Shown in pieces: positions 35,356 through 43,611 of a stretch of 64,000 nucleotides of DNA. The notes under the pieces are model-generated. The model was not told the DNA's origin. It searched no databases and worked only from the letters and a program-made list of their open reading frames with translations. This stretch comes from Salinivirgaceae bacterium (GTDB lineage Bacteria; Bacteroidota; Bacteroidia; Bacteroidales; SZUA-534): contig JAFXQB010000020.1 in the NCBI GenBank assembly GCA_017527435.1, forward strand, positions 1 to 64,000, read 5' to 3'. The position numbers and the translations under genes are program-made. How positions within the stretch are numbered: the first letter of the stretch is position 1; every line of letters begins with the position of its first letter.

Positions 35356-36414
35356 TTAATTTGTCGATAAATTGTTTTTTAGAAAAGATAAAGAGTCGTG
35401 TCTGATTTTATTAATTGTCTGATTTATTTGTGTGTAGTTGATGGGCGTTATTATTACTTCCGATATATTTGTTTCAGTGTTTATAATTCTATTCGTTAGG
35501 TCAAGAAAAGAGAGATAATCATTTGCTTTTTTCAAATTCCTGTTTATGGTCACAAATTGTTTATTAAAATTTGTAGAGAATAAAGTTCCGTGATATGTAT
35601 CCGTAATAACATATTTTGCACCTAGCATATACCTTATGAAATTGTTTGGACTATTGATTATATGTTTATCGGATAGTTCAAACGTTTTTCTTTGGGCACC
35701 ACAAATCACTTTGAGGTTGTTGTCATCTGCAAATTTCCGAATGTTCTCATTTTGCTTATTGCTCAATGGCTTGAATAGGTATATAAATATGTAATTGCCA
35801 GGTTGTGGTTGGCAAAATTTTTTGTAATGACATTCTTGTAATAGCAAAGATGGGTCACAATTTAGGGAAACGGTTTTTTTTGTTAATCGAGAAAAGGCAT
35901 CTTGTGTGAATCTATCTCTTACCGAAATGGCCGCCCATTGATTAATGCTTTTTGAGAATTCTTGGTTGTTCAATAGCAATTCGGTATTTGTATTGGCTAT
36001 GGAACCGGCGTAACTGATTATTTTTTTCCCAATAAAAAAATCACCCCAAAAGATAGGTTTATTATGCTTGTAATACTCGGAGTCTAGGTTCCAAATGGTA
36101 TCACTTCCAAGTATAAAACAATTAATCTCATTGAATTTTTTCCCTGAAGGATTTACAATGGTAAAAAATCCTTTCGACATTCTAAATAGAACAATCTTTT
36201 TTATGTAGTCAATTGCTTCCGCAAACTCTAAACCATGTAGTTTTTTCCAAATATTCTTAATAGTCTCTCTAAGAGATGATTTTGCCCCTTTTGATGGACA
36301 TTTATAGTAATACACCTCACAACCTGCATTTTTTAGTATATAACCTAATGCAAATGCTTGCCAATAGCTTCCACTATTTAAGTTATTATATGCTGTTACA
36401 ATGCAGACTTTCAT
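35356..36414 (-). CDS. Polysaccharide pyruvyl transferase family protein
   Basis: 352 residues. Visible blocks are NLNSGSYWQAFALGYILKNAG, CFILGSDTIWNLDSEYY, ISVRDRFTQDAF, LNCDPSLLL and the C-terminal YVITDTYHGTLFSTNF, all typical of the WcaK/CsaB-like family. It adds ketal pyruvate from PEP to a hexose or HexNAc on a glycan. It overlaps the flippase gene by 4 bp and is 44 bp from the ATP-grasp gene. Confidence 0.9.
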   Translation of the reverse strand: MKVCIVTAYNNLNSGSYWQAFALGYILKNAGCEVYYYKCPSKGAKSSLRETIKNIWKKLHGLEFAEAIDYIKKIVLFRMSKGFFTIVNPSGKKFNEINCFILGSDTIWNLDSEYYKHNKPIFWGDFFIGKKIISYAGSIANTNTELLLNNQEFSKSINQWAAISVRDRFTQDAFSRLTKKTVSLNCDPSLLLQECHYKKFCQPQPGNYIFIYLFKPLSNKQNENIRKFADDNNLKVICGAQRKTFELSDKHIINSPNNFIRYMLGAKYVITDTYHGTLFSTNFNKQFVTINRNLKKANDYLSFLDLTNRIINTETNISEVIITPINYTQINQTINKIRHDSLSFLKNNLSTN

Positions 36415-37883
36415 TTAGATACGCTTAAAGGTTTTAATAGATTCTTTATGTGTTTTATTGCTTGATATATAATGATTTTCTCTTTTTTGAATAGAAAAAT
36501 AATTGAAAAATATGTGATTGCACATATTATTATTGAGATAAGTTGCCAATAAGGCGATTCGCTAATTAAAGAAAGCAATGTCGATATTATAAAAAATACA
36601 AGGCAACCTATAAATTCGGGTATCAGATTTCTTAATGTTTTAAATATTGATAATCTGATGGTTATGAATATGAAAAGCATATTGAGCGCAATATGCCAGA
36701 TTCGCATAAATGAGCGAGTTATATAGACACAGTTAAAACTTATGTCGGCAGATAGGATAATGGTAGGAATAAGAATTGCTGCATAAATAGCTTGTACGAT
36801 GACAGGAATCTTGGGCTTTCCGATGGCTATGAATGCATTAGTGTAATTCCGGCTTAATAGCAACGTGAACGCGTGCATTAGCCCCCAAATGCCAATAATT
36901 GGCGCGGCTTCGTGCCATTGGCCGCCTAATAAAATGTTTGTTATCAAATCGCTGTATAAGAATATTCCAAGCCCAATTGGTAACAAAAGTATCCCTAAAT
37001 GCTTTTGAACATTTAATATGATGTTTCGAAGTTTTTTGAAGTCGTTTTGTGTCTTTGAGTATGTAGGTAGCAAAACGGGGACAACAATTGAAGATATTAA
37101 GGCTATAATATGTGTTGAAGTTTGCATTGAAGTTCTATATATACCAAGAAGGTGCTGGTCAAATTTGCTGCTGATAAGGAACAAATCAATGTAATTGGTC
37201 ATATATGTGATTATCCTTCCTGCAGATGTCCAAAGCCAGAAACTTGTCATCTCTTTCGTTTTGAGAAAACTGAACCGTAACGAAGGTTTCCATTTTGAGT
37301 TAATTGTGAGTACAAAGGCGTAGACTATTTTATGAGCAATGGAACCTGCTATAAGAGCCCAATAGTTGCGTAAACATAATGCTAAAGGAATGGTAATGCA
37401 AAAAGGAATGAACATTACAATCAATCTTGCCTTAAAAAGAGGTTTGAAATTAAGGTCGCGTTTGAAAAAGCCCGCTTGAATGCTTGAAAATGCTGTTATT
37501 GGAATTATTGAGCAAGCAATGGCAATGGCGTTGCCTAATTCGGGACTACCGACCAATTGAGCTAACGGGTGTCTGAACAGAACAATTATCAACCAGGCAA
37601 ATACGCCTAATGTTAGGTTTAACCAAAAAGCTGTGTCAGCGCATTTGTATTTGTCATCGTCATTGTCAAAGTCGTGCTGAATCAAATAGCGTTGAAATCC
37701 CGCATCAGTAAGCATTTCCGCAAATGAGATTATAATCGTGGTTGTAGCCACGGCGCCGTAGGCTTCGGGCGTGAGCAGGCGCGCCAAAATCATTGTCGAG
37801 ATGGGCGAAATCAGCTTTGAGGCGATTTCGGTCAACGCAGACCATTTGGTGGCGGTTACAACTTTCGATTCCAAACTGTTCAT
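36411..37883 (-). CDS. Oligosaccharide flippase (Wzx-like, MOP superfamily)
   Basis: 490 residues with about 12-14 hydrophobic segments. The ATG at 37883 is used because it starts directly before the conserved amphipathic N-terminus (ATKWSALTEIASKLISPISTMILARLLTPEAYG). The frame stays open upstream to 38195, but that part is antisense to the M23 peptidase gene and Ser-rich, not a membrane protein. It moves undecaprenyl-linked repeat units across the inner membrane. It is the first gene of the leftward operon, divergent from the peptidase gene with 130 bp between. No Wzy polymerase was recognised. Confidence 0.92.
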   Translation of the reverse strand: MNSLESKVVTATKWSALTEIASKLISPISTMILARLLTPEAYGAVATTTIIISFAEMLTDAGFQRYLIQHDFDNDDDKYKCADTAFWLNLTLGVFAWLIIVLFRHPLAQLVGSPELGNAIAIACSIIPITAFSSIQAGFFKRDLNFKPLFKARLIVMFIPFCITIPLALCLRNYWALIAGSIAHKIVYAFVLTINSKWKPSLRFSFLKTKEMTSFWLWTSAGRIITYMTNYIDLFLISSKFDQHLLGIYRTSMQTSTHIIALISSIVVPVLLPTYSKTQNDFKKLRNIILNVQKHLGILLLPIGLGIFLYSDLITNILLGGQWHEAAPIIGIWGLMHAFTLLLSRNYTNAFIAIGKPKIPVIVQAIYAAILIPTIILSADISFNCVYITRSFMRIWHIALNMLFIFITIRLSIFKTLRNLIPEFIGCLVFFIISTLLSLISESPYWQLISIIICAITYFSIIFLFKKEKIIIYQAIKHIKNLLKPLSVSK

Positions 37884-38013
37884 ACCGCAAAAATATTCCA
37901 AAATCGCGGAAGTTGGACGGTCGATATTGTTAGCAACCCGGTTAATTTCTATTTGTTGGGCGCGGTTTGCGGCTATCGACATTTTTGGATATTTGCCGCA
38001 ATCGAAAAACGGT

Positions 38014-38997
38014 ATGATTTTGAAAAAGTTGCTTTTAATATTGGCTTGCCTGTCGGCGATGGGTGTCGCGATGGCGCAAGAACCTGATGATGAATTTGTT
38101 GCCGATGAGCAGGACGAAGAAGGCATCGGCCCTGATGAGCAGCAGATTCCTAATTTCCTGCCTGAGGCCATCGATACGGTTGACACCGACGACAAGTTTG
38201 TGAAGATTGTGCTCTACAACAACAAGACGTGGGACTATGTGGATATGGGCCGCCCCGTGATTGACGACACCGATATGGACACGCTCTTCTGGAACAACAA
38301 TATCCACTCGTATAAAGAAGTGTCATTGAGCGATTTACCTGACGAGATTGATTTGATGCTGGTCGATTCGACGCACGCTTTTTGTGCGCCAGTCACGGGC
38401 CGAATCACATCAAAATATAGTTTTCGCAAGGGGCGTAACCACAACGGCACTGACATCAAACTTGAGGTTGGCGACCCTGTGCGCGCCGCTTTCGACGGCA
38501 AGGTGCGTGTGTCGGAATACACCAAGCGCACGGGCGGATACGGCAACCTGATTGTGCTGCGTCACGCCAACGGACTTGAGACTTACTACGCCCACCTTTC
38601 GGCGCGGAATGTGCAGGTTGGCGAACTGGTGAAGGCTGGCGAGATTATCGGCAAAGGCGGCAACACTGGCCGAAGCACGGGCTCGCACTTGCATTTCGAA
38701 GTGCGCTACCACGGCCAATCGTTTGACCCTGAGCGGCTTGTCGATTTCCAGACTGGCGCTTTGCGCGACACGCTCTACACCATCAAGAAGCACTATTTCA
38801 GCATCTACTCACACTATGGCCTGACCGATGAGCAGTCGCTGGCCGAGTCGCAGCACAAGACCTATAAAATCAAGTCGGGCGACACATTGAGTGGCATTGC
38901 GCACAAGAACGGCACCACCGTCAGCATCCTGTGCAAACTCAACGGCATCAAGCCGACAACCGTGCTGCGCGTCGGGCGGACGATTTTTGTGAGGTAG
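38014..38997 (+). CDS. M23 metallopeptidase with C-terminal LysM domain
   Basis: 327 residues from ATG 38014, which directly starts a signal peptide (MILKKLLLILACLSAMGVAMAQ); the longer frame from 37771 lies over the flippase gene start. An acidic linker (residues 23-60) precedes the M23 domain. Metal and catalytic residues are visible: His143 and Asp147 (HNGTD), His194 (YYAHL), and His225-x-His227 (SHLHFEV). A LysM domain covers about 283-326 (YKIKSGDTLSGIAHKNG). It probably cleaves peptidoglycan cross-links in the periplasm during growth or division. Confidence 0.94.
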   Translation: MILKKLLLILACLSAMGVAMAQEPDDEFVADEQDEEGIGPDEQQIPNFLPEAIDTVDTDDKFVKIVLYNNKTWDYVDMGRPVIDDTDMDTLFWNNNIHSYKEVSLSDLPDEIDLMLVDSTHAFCAPVTGRITSKYSFRKGRNHNGTDIKLEVGDPVRAAFDGKVRVSEYTKRTGGYGNLIVLRHANGLETYYAHLSARNVQVGELVKAGEIIGKGGNTGRSTGSHLHFEVRYHGQSFDPERLVDFQTGALRDTLYTIKKHYFSIYSHYGLTDEQSLAESQHKTYKIKSGDTLSGIAHKNGTTVSILCKLNGIKPTTVLRVGRTIFVR

Positions 38998-39148
38998 GTA
39001 TTATTAGGCACTAGGCATTAGGCACTAGGTGTTGGGTGTTGTAGGGACGCGATTCATCGCGTCCGAATTGCCGAAACAACCGATTCACCATCCCGATAGC
39101 TATCGGGACACCGATTCACCAATCTTGTCCGTAGTCTTATTCAATCCT
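38998..39148. repeat. Repeat-mosaic intergenic region with two palindromes
   Basis: It holds GGCACTAGGCATTAGG words (39007-39030), a 9-bp-stem palindrome GGACGCGAT-TC-ATCGCGTCC (39045-39064), GATTCACC words, and a perfect 18-bp palindrome TCCCGATAGCTATCGGGA (39091-39108). Related elements occur at 18173, 41443, 43374, 46352 and 48536. Confidence 0.8.
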
Positions 39149-39844
39149 TCAATCCTTCATCGCCATTTCAATCAGCCTTTCAATGTGAATATCCACGCTG
39201 TCGAGGCAGGGGACGGGGCTGTTGCTGTTGTTCAAGAGCAACGGCAGTTCGGTGCAGCCAAGAATTATGGCTTCAATGCCGTCGTTGGTGCGCATCCGCT
39301 CAATTATCTGCTGAAACTCGCGCAGCGTGCTCTCTTTCACAATGCCGTTTTCCAATTCTCGGTAGATGCGTTCCGCAATTAGTTGGCGCTCAGCCTTTTG
39401 GGGAATCACTACATCGATGCCTGCGTTGGCAAACGGCTTCTTCATATAGTCTTTTTCCATTGTAAAGATGGTGCCAATCAGCCCCACTTTGCGGTAGCCT
39501 TTGGCTGCGGCCGCGTCGCACACCGCTTCGGGAACCGACACCAACGGCGTGTTGGTTTTCTGCCTGATGCGGTCAATCACAATGTGGCCCGTGGCGCAGG
39601 TGAGCGACACCACTTCGGCGCCAGACCGTGCCAGACAATCGATTTTCTCAACCAGATAATCGGTCAGCAAATCTAACTCATTGTCAGTAACATATCCCCA
39701 AAAACGATGGAAGTTAACGCTCTCGATGGCGATGTCTGGCATTGCTTTGCCGCCCGTCAGCCTGTCGATGCGTTGGTTCAGTTCCTTGTAATACATTAGT
39801 GTCGATTCGGGGCCTGTGCCGCCTACTAAACCTATCTTTTTCAT
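39149..39844 (-). CDS. Aspartate/glutamate racemase family protein
   Basis: 231 residues. N-terminal KKIGLVGGTGPESTLMYYKEL, first catalytic Cys in VVSLTCATGHIVID, second in EAIILGCTELPLLL, and PEAVCDAAAAKGYRKVGLIGT between them. This is the Cys-Cys arrangement of PLP-independent amino acid racemases (aspartate racemase group), rather than MurI glutamate racemase. Substrate is probably Asp or a related amino acid. It stands alone between repeat-rich gaps. Confidence 0.9.
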   Translation of the reverse strand: MKKIGLVGGTGPESTLMYYKELNQRIDRLTGGKAMPDIAIESVNFHRFWGYVTDNELDLLTDYLVEKIDCLARSGAEVVSLTCATGHIVIDRIRQKTNTPLVSVPEAVCDAAAAKGYRKVGLIGTIFTMEKDYMKKPFANAGIDVVIPQKAERQLIAERIYRELENGIVKESTLREFQQIIERMRTNDGIEAIILGCTELPLLLNNSNSPVPCLDSVDIHIERLIEMAMKD

Positions 39845-39886
39845 TATTGATTTTTGATTTATGATTGAACGCAGATTAAATTGTTT

Positions 39887-39950
39887 CTAACCGATTTTAT
39901 CAGATTCAATCAGAATAAGTTATCGGTTAAAATCGGATTGAATCGGTTAG
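39887..39950. repeat. Nested imperfect inverted repeat
   Basis: CTAACCGATT (39887-39896) pairs with AATCGGTTAG (39941-39950), and GATTCAATC (39903-39911) with GATTGAATC (39936-39944). It could fold as one long hairpin between the racemase-family gene and the acyltransferase stop. It may act as a terminator for the leftward acyltransferase gene, although no T-run follows. Confidence 0.65.
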
Positions 39951-39988
39951 AGAAATATCTCTTCGCATTCAGCCTTCATTGTTAATTA

Positions 39989-41344
39989 TTAATTATTAAT
40001 TGTTAGTTGTTCATTTAGCGAGTTGATAATCTCTTTGCGCAAATTGCTGATTTCTTGCCGTTTATCGGCCTTGATTCGGCGAAAGCGGACCATTCGGCAG
40101 GTGCGTTTCAGGAATTGCCAGTAGTTCCACGCAAAGATGCCCAGTGCAGGAAGCATACAGGTGTAAATGATTGCTGCCCAGATGTTTGCCAACCAAAATA
40201 AGAGCACGAATGTCAGCGTGTAGAAGAGCGGAATTGTGAGCAGAACCCATACCGTGTAGCGGATTGTGCCTTCGAACATCTTGTCTTTCAGGCGGTTGAT
40301 GAATATGTTGGGCAGAATGTAGATAAGCAGGTTGGGGCAGAGGCTCACAATCCAGGCGGGGGCTAGGATTGTCAGCGACAGCACGTTAGCCAATGTTTGT
40401 GCGCCGCTTGCGTTGCGCGCAACTTCAAGGTCGGTGATGCGGCTGTTGGTTAGCATCTGTTTGTATTCCAACGCTTTGCTATAGATGCTGGCAACAGCAT
40501 CGGGCTTCTCGGCTTTCAGAGAGTCGAGTTGTGCCACAAGCATTTTGTCGGCTTCCAATTGGTCGGGGAAATGGTTGGGATTCAAGTTGTTGGCTGCAGC
40601 AAACCGTCGTCCGTAGATGCCGCGCAGAAAATCGATGGCTTCGTAGTTGTCCAAATCGGTAATATCCAGCATCATACTTTCTATCTGACTGAATACCAAT
40701 GCACTCACTTCGCGTTGTGCGGTGCGGGGCTTGGTCTTGTACAACTCATAGAAAGGTGCAATGGAAACGGGCTTGCCGATTTTTATAATCAATTCATTTT
40801 GAATGCCATAGTAGTCGGAATAGTGGTTACAGCAGGGCAGAATGAACACTTCGGTTTGGAAATCGTCCATCTGCGCGGCTTCGAACGCCATTTTGGTGTA
40901 GCCCGACGAGAACGGCCCAAGCCAGCGCTTGTCCTGATGCACGCCTTCGGGGAACATTATAATGGTGTTGCCGTCGATTAGCGATGTTTCCGACTCGCTG
41001 AAGGTGCTGTTGTTCCGCGCAAGCGCTTCTTCGCCGTCGAAATTGAGGCGGAAGGTTGGCAGCAACCCGATGCTGCGTAAGAATTTGCGTGTCAAGCAGT
41101 TGTATTCAATCACATCGGCACGGGCCAGAATGTGCGGCTTGCGGTCGCGGAAGCAGAAAATCAGTCCCAGCGGGTCGTTGAGGCAGTTTTGGTGGTTCGA
41201 TGTCACAATGAGCGGCACCCCTTCGGCGGGCATATTTTCAAGCCCGATGCGGTGCACGCGCTTGTAGAAAAGCCTGTCGTGAATGAGTCGCAGATAACAT
41301 CTGAACAGTTGATATATAATGTTTTGCTTGTGCGTCTTCGGCAT
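39989..41344 (-). CDS. 1-acyl-sn-glycerol-3-phosphate acyltransferase-like membrane protein
   Basis: 451 residues from ATG 41344, supported by a TAnnTTTG box 24 bp upstream; the frame is open to 41473, but that would include the promoter. PlsC-type motifs are TSNHQNCLNDPLG (NHxxxxD) and IIMFPEGVHQDK (FPEG). A C-terminal pair or more of transmembrane helices follows (about 345-430, FYTLTFVLLFWLANIW). It is larger than PlsC (about 240), so it resembles the long acyltransferases found in Bacteroidota. It acts at the inner membrane in phospholipid or lipid A-like lipid synthesis. Confidence 0.88.
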   Translation of the reverse strand: MPKTHKQNIIYQLFRCYLRLIHDRLFYKRVHRIGLENMPAEGVPLIVTSNHQNCLNDPLGLIFCFRDRKPHILARADVIEYNCLTRKFLRSIGLLPTFRLNFDGEEALARNNSTFSESETSLIDGNTIIMFPEGVHQDKRWLGPFSSGYTKMAFEAAQMDDFQTEVFILPCCNHYSDYYGIQNELIIKIGKPVSIAPFYELYKTKPRTAQREVSALVFSQIESMMLDITDLDNYEAIDFLRGIYGRRFAAANNLNPNHFPDQLEADKMLVAQLDSLKAEKPDAVASIYSKALEYKQMLTNSRITDLEVARNASGAQTLANVLSLTILAPAWIVSLCPNLLIYILPNIFINRLKDKMFEGTIRYTVWVLLTIPLFYTLTFVLLFWLANIWAAIIYTCMLPALGIFAWNYWQFLKRTCRMVRFRRIKADKRQEISNLRKEIINSLNEQLTINN

Positions 41345-41367
41345 ATTGTCGTTAGTTTTTACGAGCG

Positions 41368-41375
41368 CAAATATA
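41368..41375 (-). promoter_or_regulatory. -7 box of the acyltransferase promoter
   Basis: Reads TATATTTG on the minus strand, 23 bp before the ATG at 41344. No clear -33 TTTG at the right spacing. Confidence 0.5.
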
Positions 41376-41641
41376 GGAAAAAGCGGCGTTTGCGGGCTAT
41401 TCTTTGATTTGGAATGCTGCGATATGGGATTTTTTCGCACAGCCCCGATGGGTATCGGGGACACGGAATACACAGATTTTTTCTTTCACTCGTTTTCGAT
41501 TATGAATCTTTTGTAAGTTTGTGCAAGTCCGAACCAAGGCTTTTGGGGCGGATTTGATTTGTATAAAACGTTTAAACATTATTGAGTGACGTAAAAACAG
41601 AATAGGATAACATAACATATTAATATTAAGAGTCTTACGCT

Positions 41642-41773
41642 CTTATTCTCGAAGTGAGAAAATCTGGTAAATTTTTTATCGGGAGAATAAGTAAGCGAGA
41701 GGTTCACGCCTTTGGGCGTGAGCCGTTTCGTGCTTATTACCGCGGTTTACCAGAGCCACTCACTTCTAATAAG
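41642..41773 (+). other. Nested inverted-repeat element, putative structured RNA or small mobile repeat
   Basis: Three successive arm pairs close one long structure: CTTATT (41642) with AATAAG (41768), GAAGTGAG (41651) with CTCACTTC (41759), and TCTGGTAAA (41663) with TTTACCAGA (41746). Inside it AATAAG (41686) pairs with CTTATT (41733), and GGTTCACGCC (41701) pairs with GGCGTGAGCC (41715) around a TTTG loop with one G-U. Just after it, AGCG-CGCT with a T-run (41784-41799) looks like a weak terminator. It begins about 230 bp before the mod gene. A 64-codon frame runs over it but resembles no protein. Confidence 0.75.
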
Positions 41774-41868
41774 CAAACAACGAGCGGTTCACGCTTTTTC
41801 ATTGTTAGACATAAGCGAAGTAAGGGCATAGGCGAAATTTCAAATTAGTAATTACAAATTTCAAAGCG

Positions 41869-43608
41869 ATGCCCACACTAAACTGGATTGGAAAAGAAGC
41901 GGTTGTGAACCACCACAACCAGGTACCGTTCCGCACGTTAGACAAAAAGTACACGTTTGGCGGTGATGATTCCGAAAACAAAATAATTCACGGCGACAAC
42001 CTTGAAGCCCTAAAGGCCTTACTGCCTGAATATGAAGGCCGTATAAAATGCATTTACATAGATCCACCATATAACACGGGTGCTTCACCTGAAAATGGAG
42101 GCTGGATTTATTATGACAATGTGGATTCACCAAGAATGCGTCGTTGGTTGGGGCAGGTCGTAGGAAATAAGTTTGAAGACCTTTCTTGCCACGATAAATG
42201 GTTGTGTATGATGTATCCACGATTAAAATTGTTGCAAAAAATGCTGTCAAAGGACGGAGCAATATTCATAAGTATCGATGATATTGAACAGCACAATTTA
42301 AGATTGATATGCGATGACATATTTGGAGAAAGAAATTTTGTGGCACAATTTATTTGGCATAATGAGGGGCATTCTGATAATCAAGATGATATAACATCAG
42401 TTCACGAATATGTTTTGTGTTATGCAAAAGACAAAACATATTTGAAAGAAAATCATATTGTAGACCCAACAATAGATGAATCTTCCAAAATATTAAATAA
42501 TTACGCAGAAAACTCAATAACAAAAAATGGTGCGAAAAATCCACCGTCAATAGTTACTTTGAAAAAGGGTTTTCCTTGTGAAGTGAGTGATTTAAATCTA
42601 CCAAAGCATAATTGTATAGAAGATTTAATGAACGCAGTTGCCAAAGATGGCTATATCACAAGGGATATCACAAAAAAACTCAATATTTCTTATCCTGCGC
42701 GATTAGATGATATGATTGTCCAAAATGGTCAATTAGTTCAAGACTGCCGCGTGTATTCTGGTTGGATGAATAATGCAAAACTTAACAAATTCATTGAGAA
42801 TGAATTTAATCCATTGGACGATAAAGAAAGTAAACTTCGTTTTTTCTTATCAAAAAATGGTGTCGTATATTACCGAAGGGACGGTCGAGAAACGCATTAT
42901 ATCCAAACGGTGCTTGAGAATATGGGTACGACGGAAACCAATAAGTATATGTTGGAGAGTATGGAAATAACATTCAGTTACCCAAAACCTTGTACGTTAA
43001 TAGAGTTTTTATTGTCGATTTATTCGGACGATGATTCTATTATTCTTGACAGTTTTGCTGGCTCTGGCACTACAGCCCACGCTGTTTTAAATCTCAACAA
43101 TCAAAAGGGTGGTAATCGCAAGTTTATTCTTGTAGAAATGGGTGATTTTTCAGAAAACATTACAGCAAAGAGAATTAAATGTGTTATCAATGGTTATGGA
43201 GATGGTAAAACCGCAATAAAAGGAATAGGTGGTAGTTTCTCATATTATGAATTGGGCGAACCAATTTTTAACGAAGATAGTTATCTGAACGAATCGGTTG
43301 GCACCGAAAAACTGCGCGAATATGTTTGGTACACCGAAACGCGGGTGCCATACACGTCCGCCAACAATGTAACGGACGCGCGCGGTGCGTCCCTACAGTA
43401 TTTGTTGGGCAACCACAACGGCACGGCGTATTATTTCTATTACGAACCAGACAAAATAACCACGCTCGACAAAACATTTCTGAATGGCATAACCGAAAAG
43501 GCGGAGCAATATGTCATTTACGCCGACAATTGTTTGCTTTCTGACGAGTTTATGCAACTCAACCATATTATTTTCAATAAGATACCGCGCGACATTAAAA
43601 AAATATAA
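41869..43608 (+). CDS. mod: Type III restriction-modification methyltransferase (Mod)
   Basis: 579 residues. The order of motifs is that of beta-class amino-methyltransferases: catalytic motif IV DPPYNTG at residues 65-71, and SAM-binding motif I DSFAGSGTTAH starting at Asp394. The region between holds the variable target recognition domain (about 150-350), which is AT-rich. It methylates adenine (N6) in one strand of a short asymmetric site; the site cannot be read off. A palindromic repeat (43374-43392) is embedded in the coding sequence near residue 505. The res gene follows 3 bp after the stop. Confidence 0.94.
   Translation: MPTLNWIGKEAVVNHHNQVPFRTLDKKYTFGGDDSENKIIHGDNLEALKALLPEYEGRIKCIYIDPPYNTGASPENGGWIYYDNVDSPRMRRWLGQVVGNKFEDLSCHDKWLCMMYPRLKLLQKMLSKDGAIFISIDDIEQHNLRLICDDIFGERNFVAQFIWHNEGHSDNQDDITSVHEYVLCYAKDKTYLKENHIVDPTIDESSKILNNYAENSITKNGAKNPPSIVTLKKGFPCEVSDLNLPKHNCIEDLMNAVAKDGYITRDITKKLNISYPARLDDMIVQNGQLVQDCRVYSGWMNNAKLNKFIENEFNPLDDKESKLRFFLSKNGVVYYRRDGRETHYIQTVLENMGTTETNKYMLESMEITFSYPKPCTLIEFLLSIYSDDDSIILDSFAGSGTTAHAVLNLNNQKGGNRKFILVEMGDFSENITAKRIKCVINGYGDGKTAIKGIGGSFSYYELGEPIFNEDSYLNESVGTEKLREYVWYTETRVPYTSANNVTDARGASLQYLLGNHNGTAYYFYYEPDKITTLDKTFLNGITEKAEQYVIYADNCLLSDEFMQLNHIIFNKIPRDIKKI
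43374..43392. repeat. Palindromic repeat inside mod
   Basis: GGACGC (43374-43379) and GCGTCC (43387-43392) form a hairpin, followed by CTAC. The minus strand reads GTAGGGACGC..GCGTCC, the same family as the intergenic copy at 39041-39064. It keeps the frame, encoding about DARGAS, and lies in the C-terminal part of the methyltransferase. Confidence 0.7.
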
Positions 43609-43611
43609 TCT

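Noticed and set aside
37884..38195. 104-residue N-terminal extension of the flippase
   Set aside because: Ser-rich sequence antisense to the M23 peptidase gene; conserved family start is at 37883.
41654..41848. 64-codon frame over the nested inverted repeat
   Set aside because: No protein similarity; the DNA is better explained by the inverted-repeat structure.
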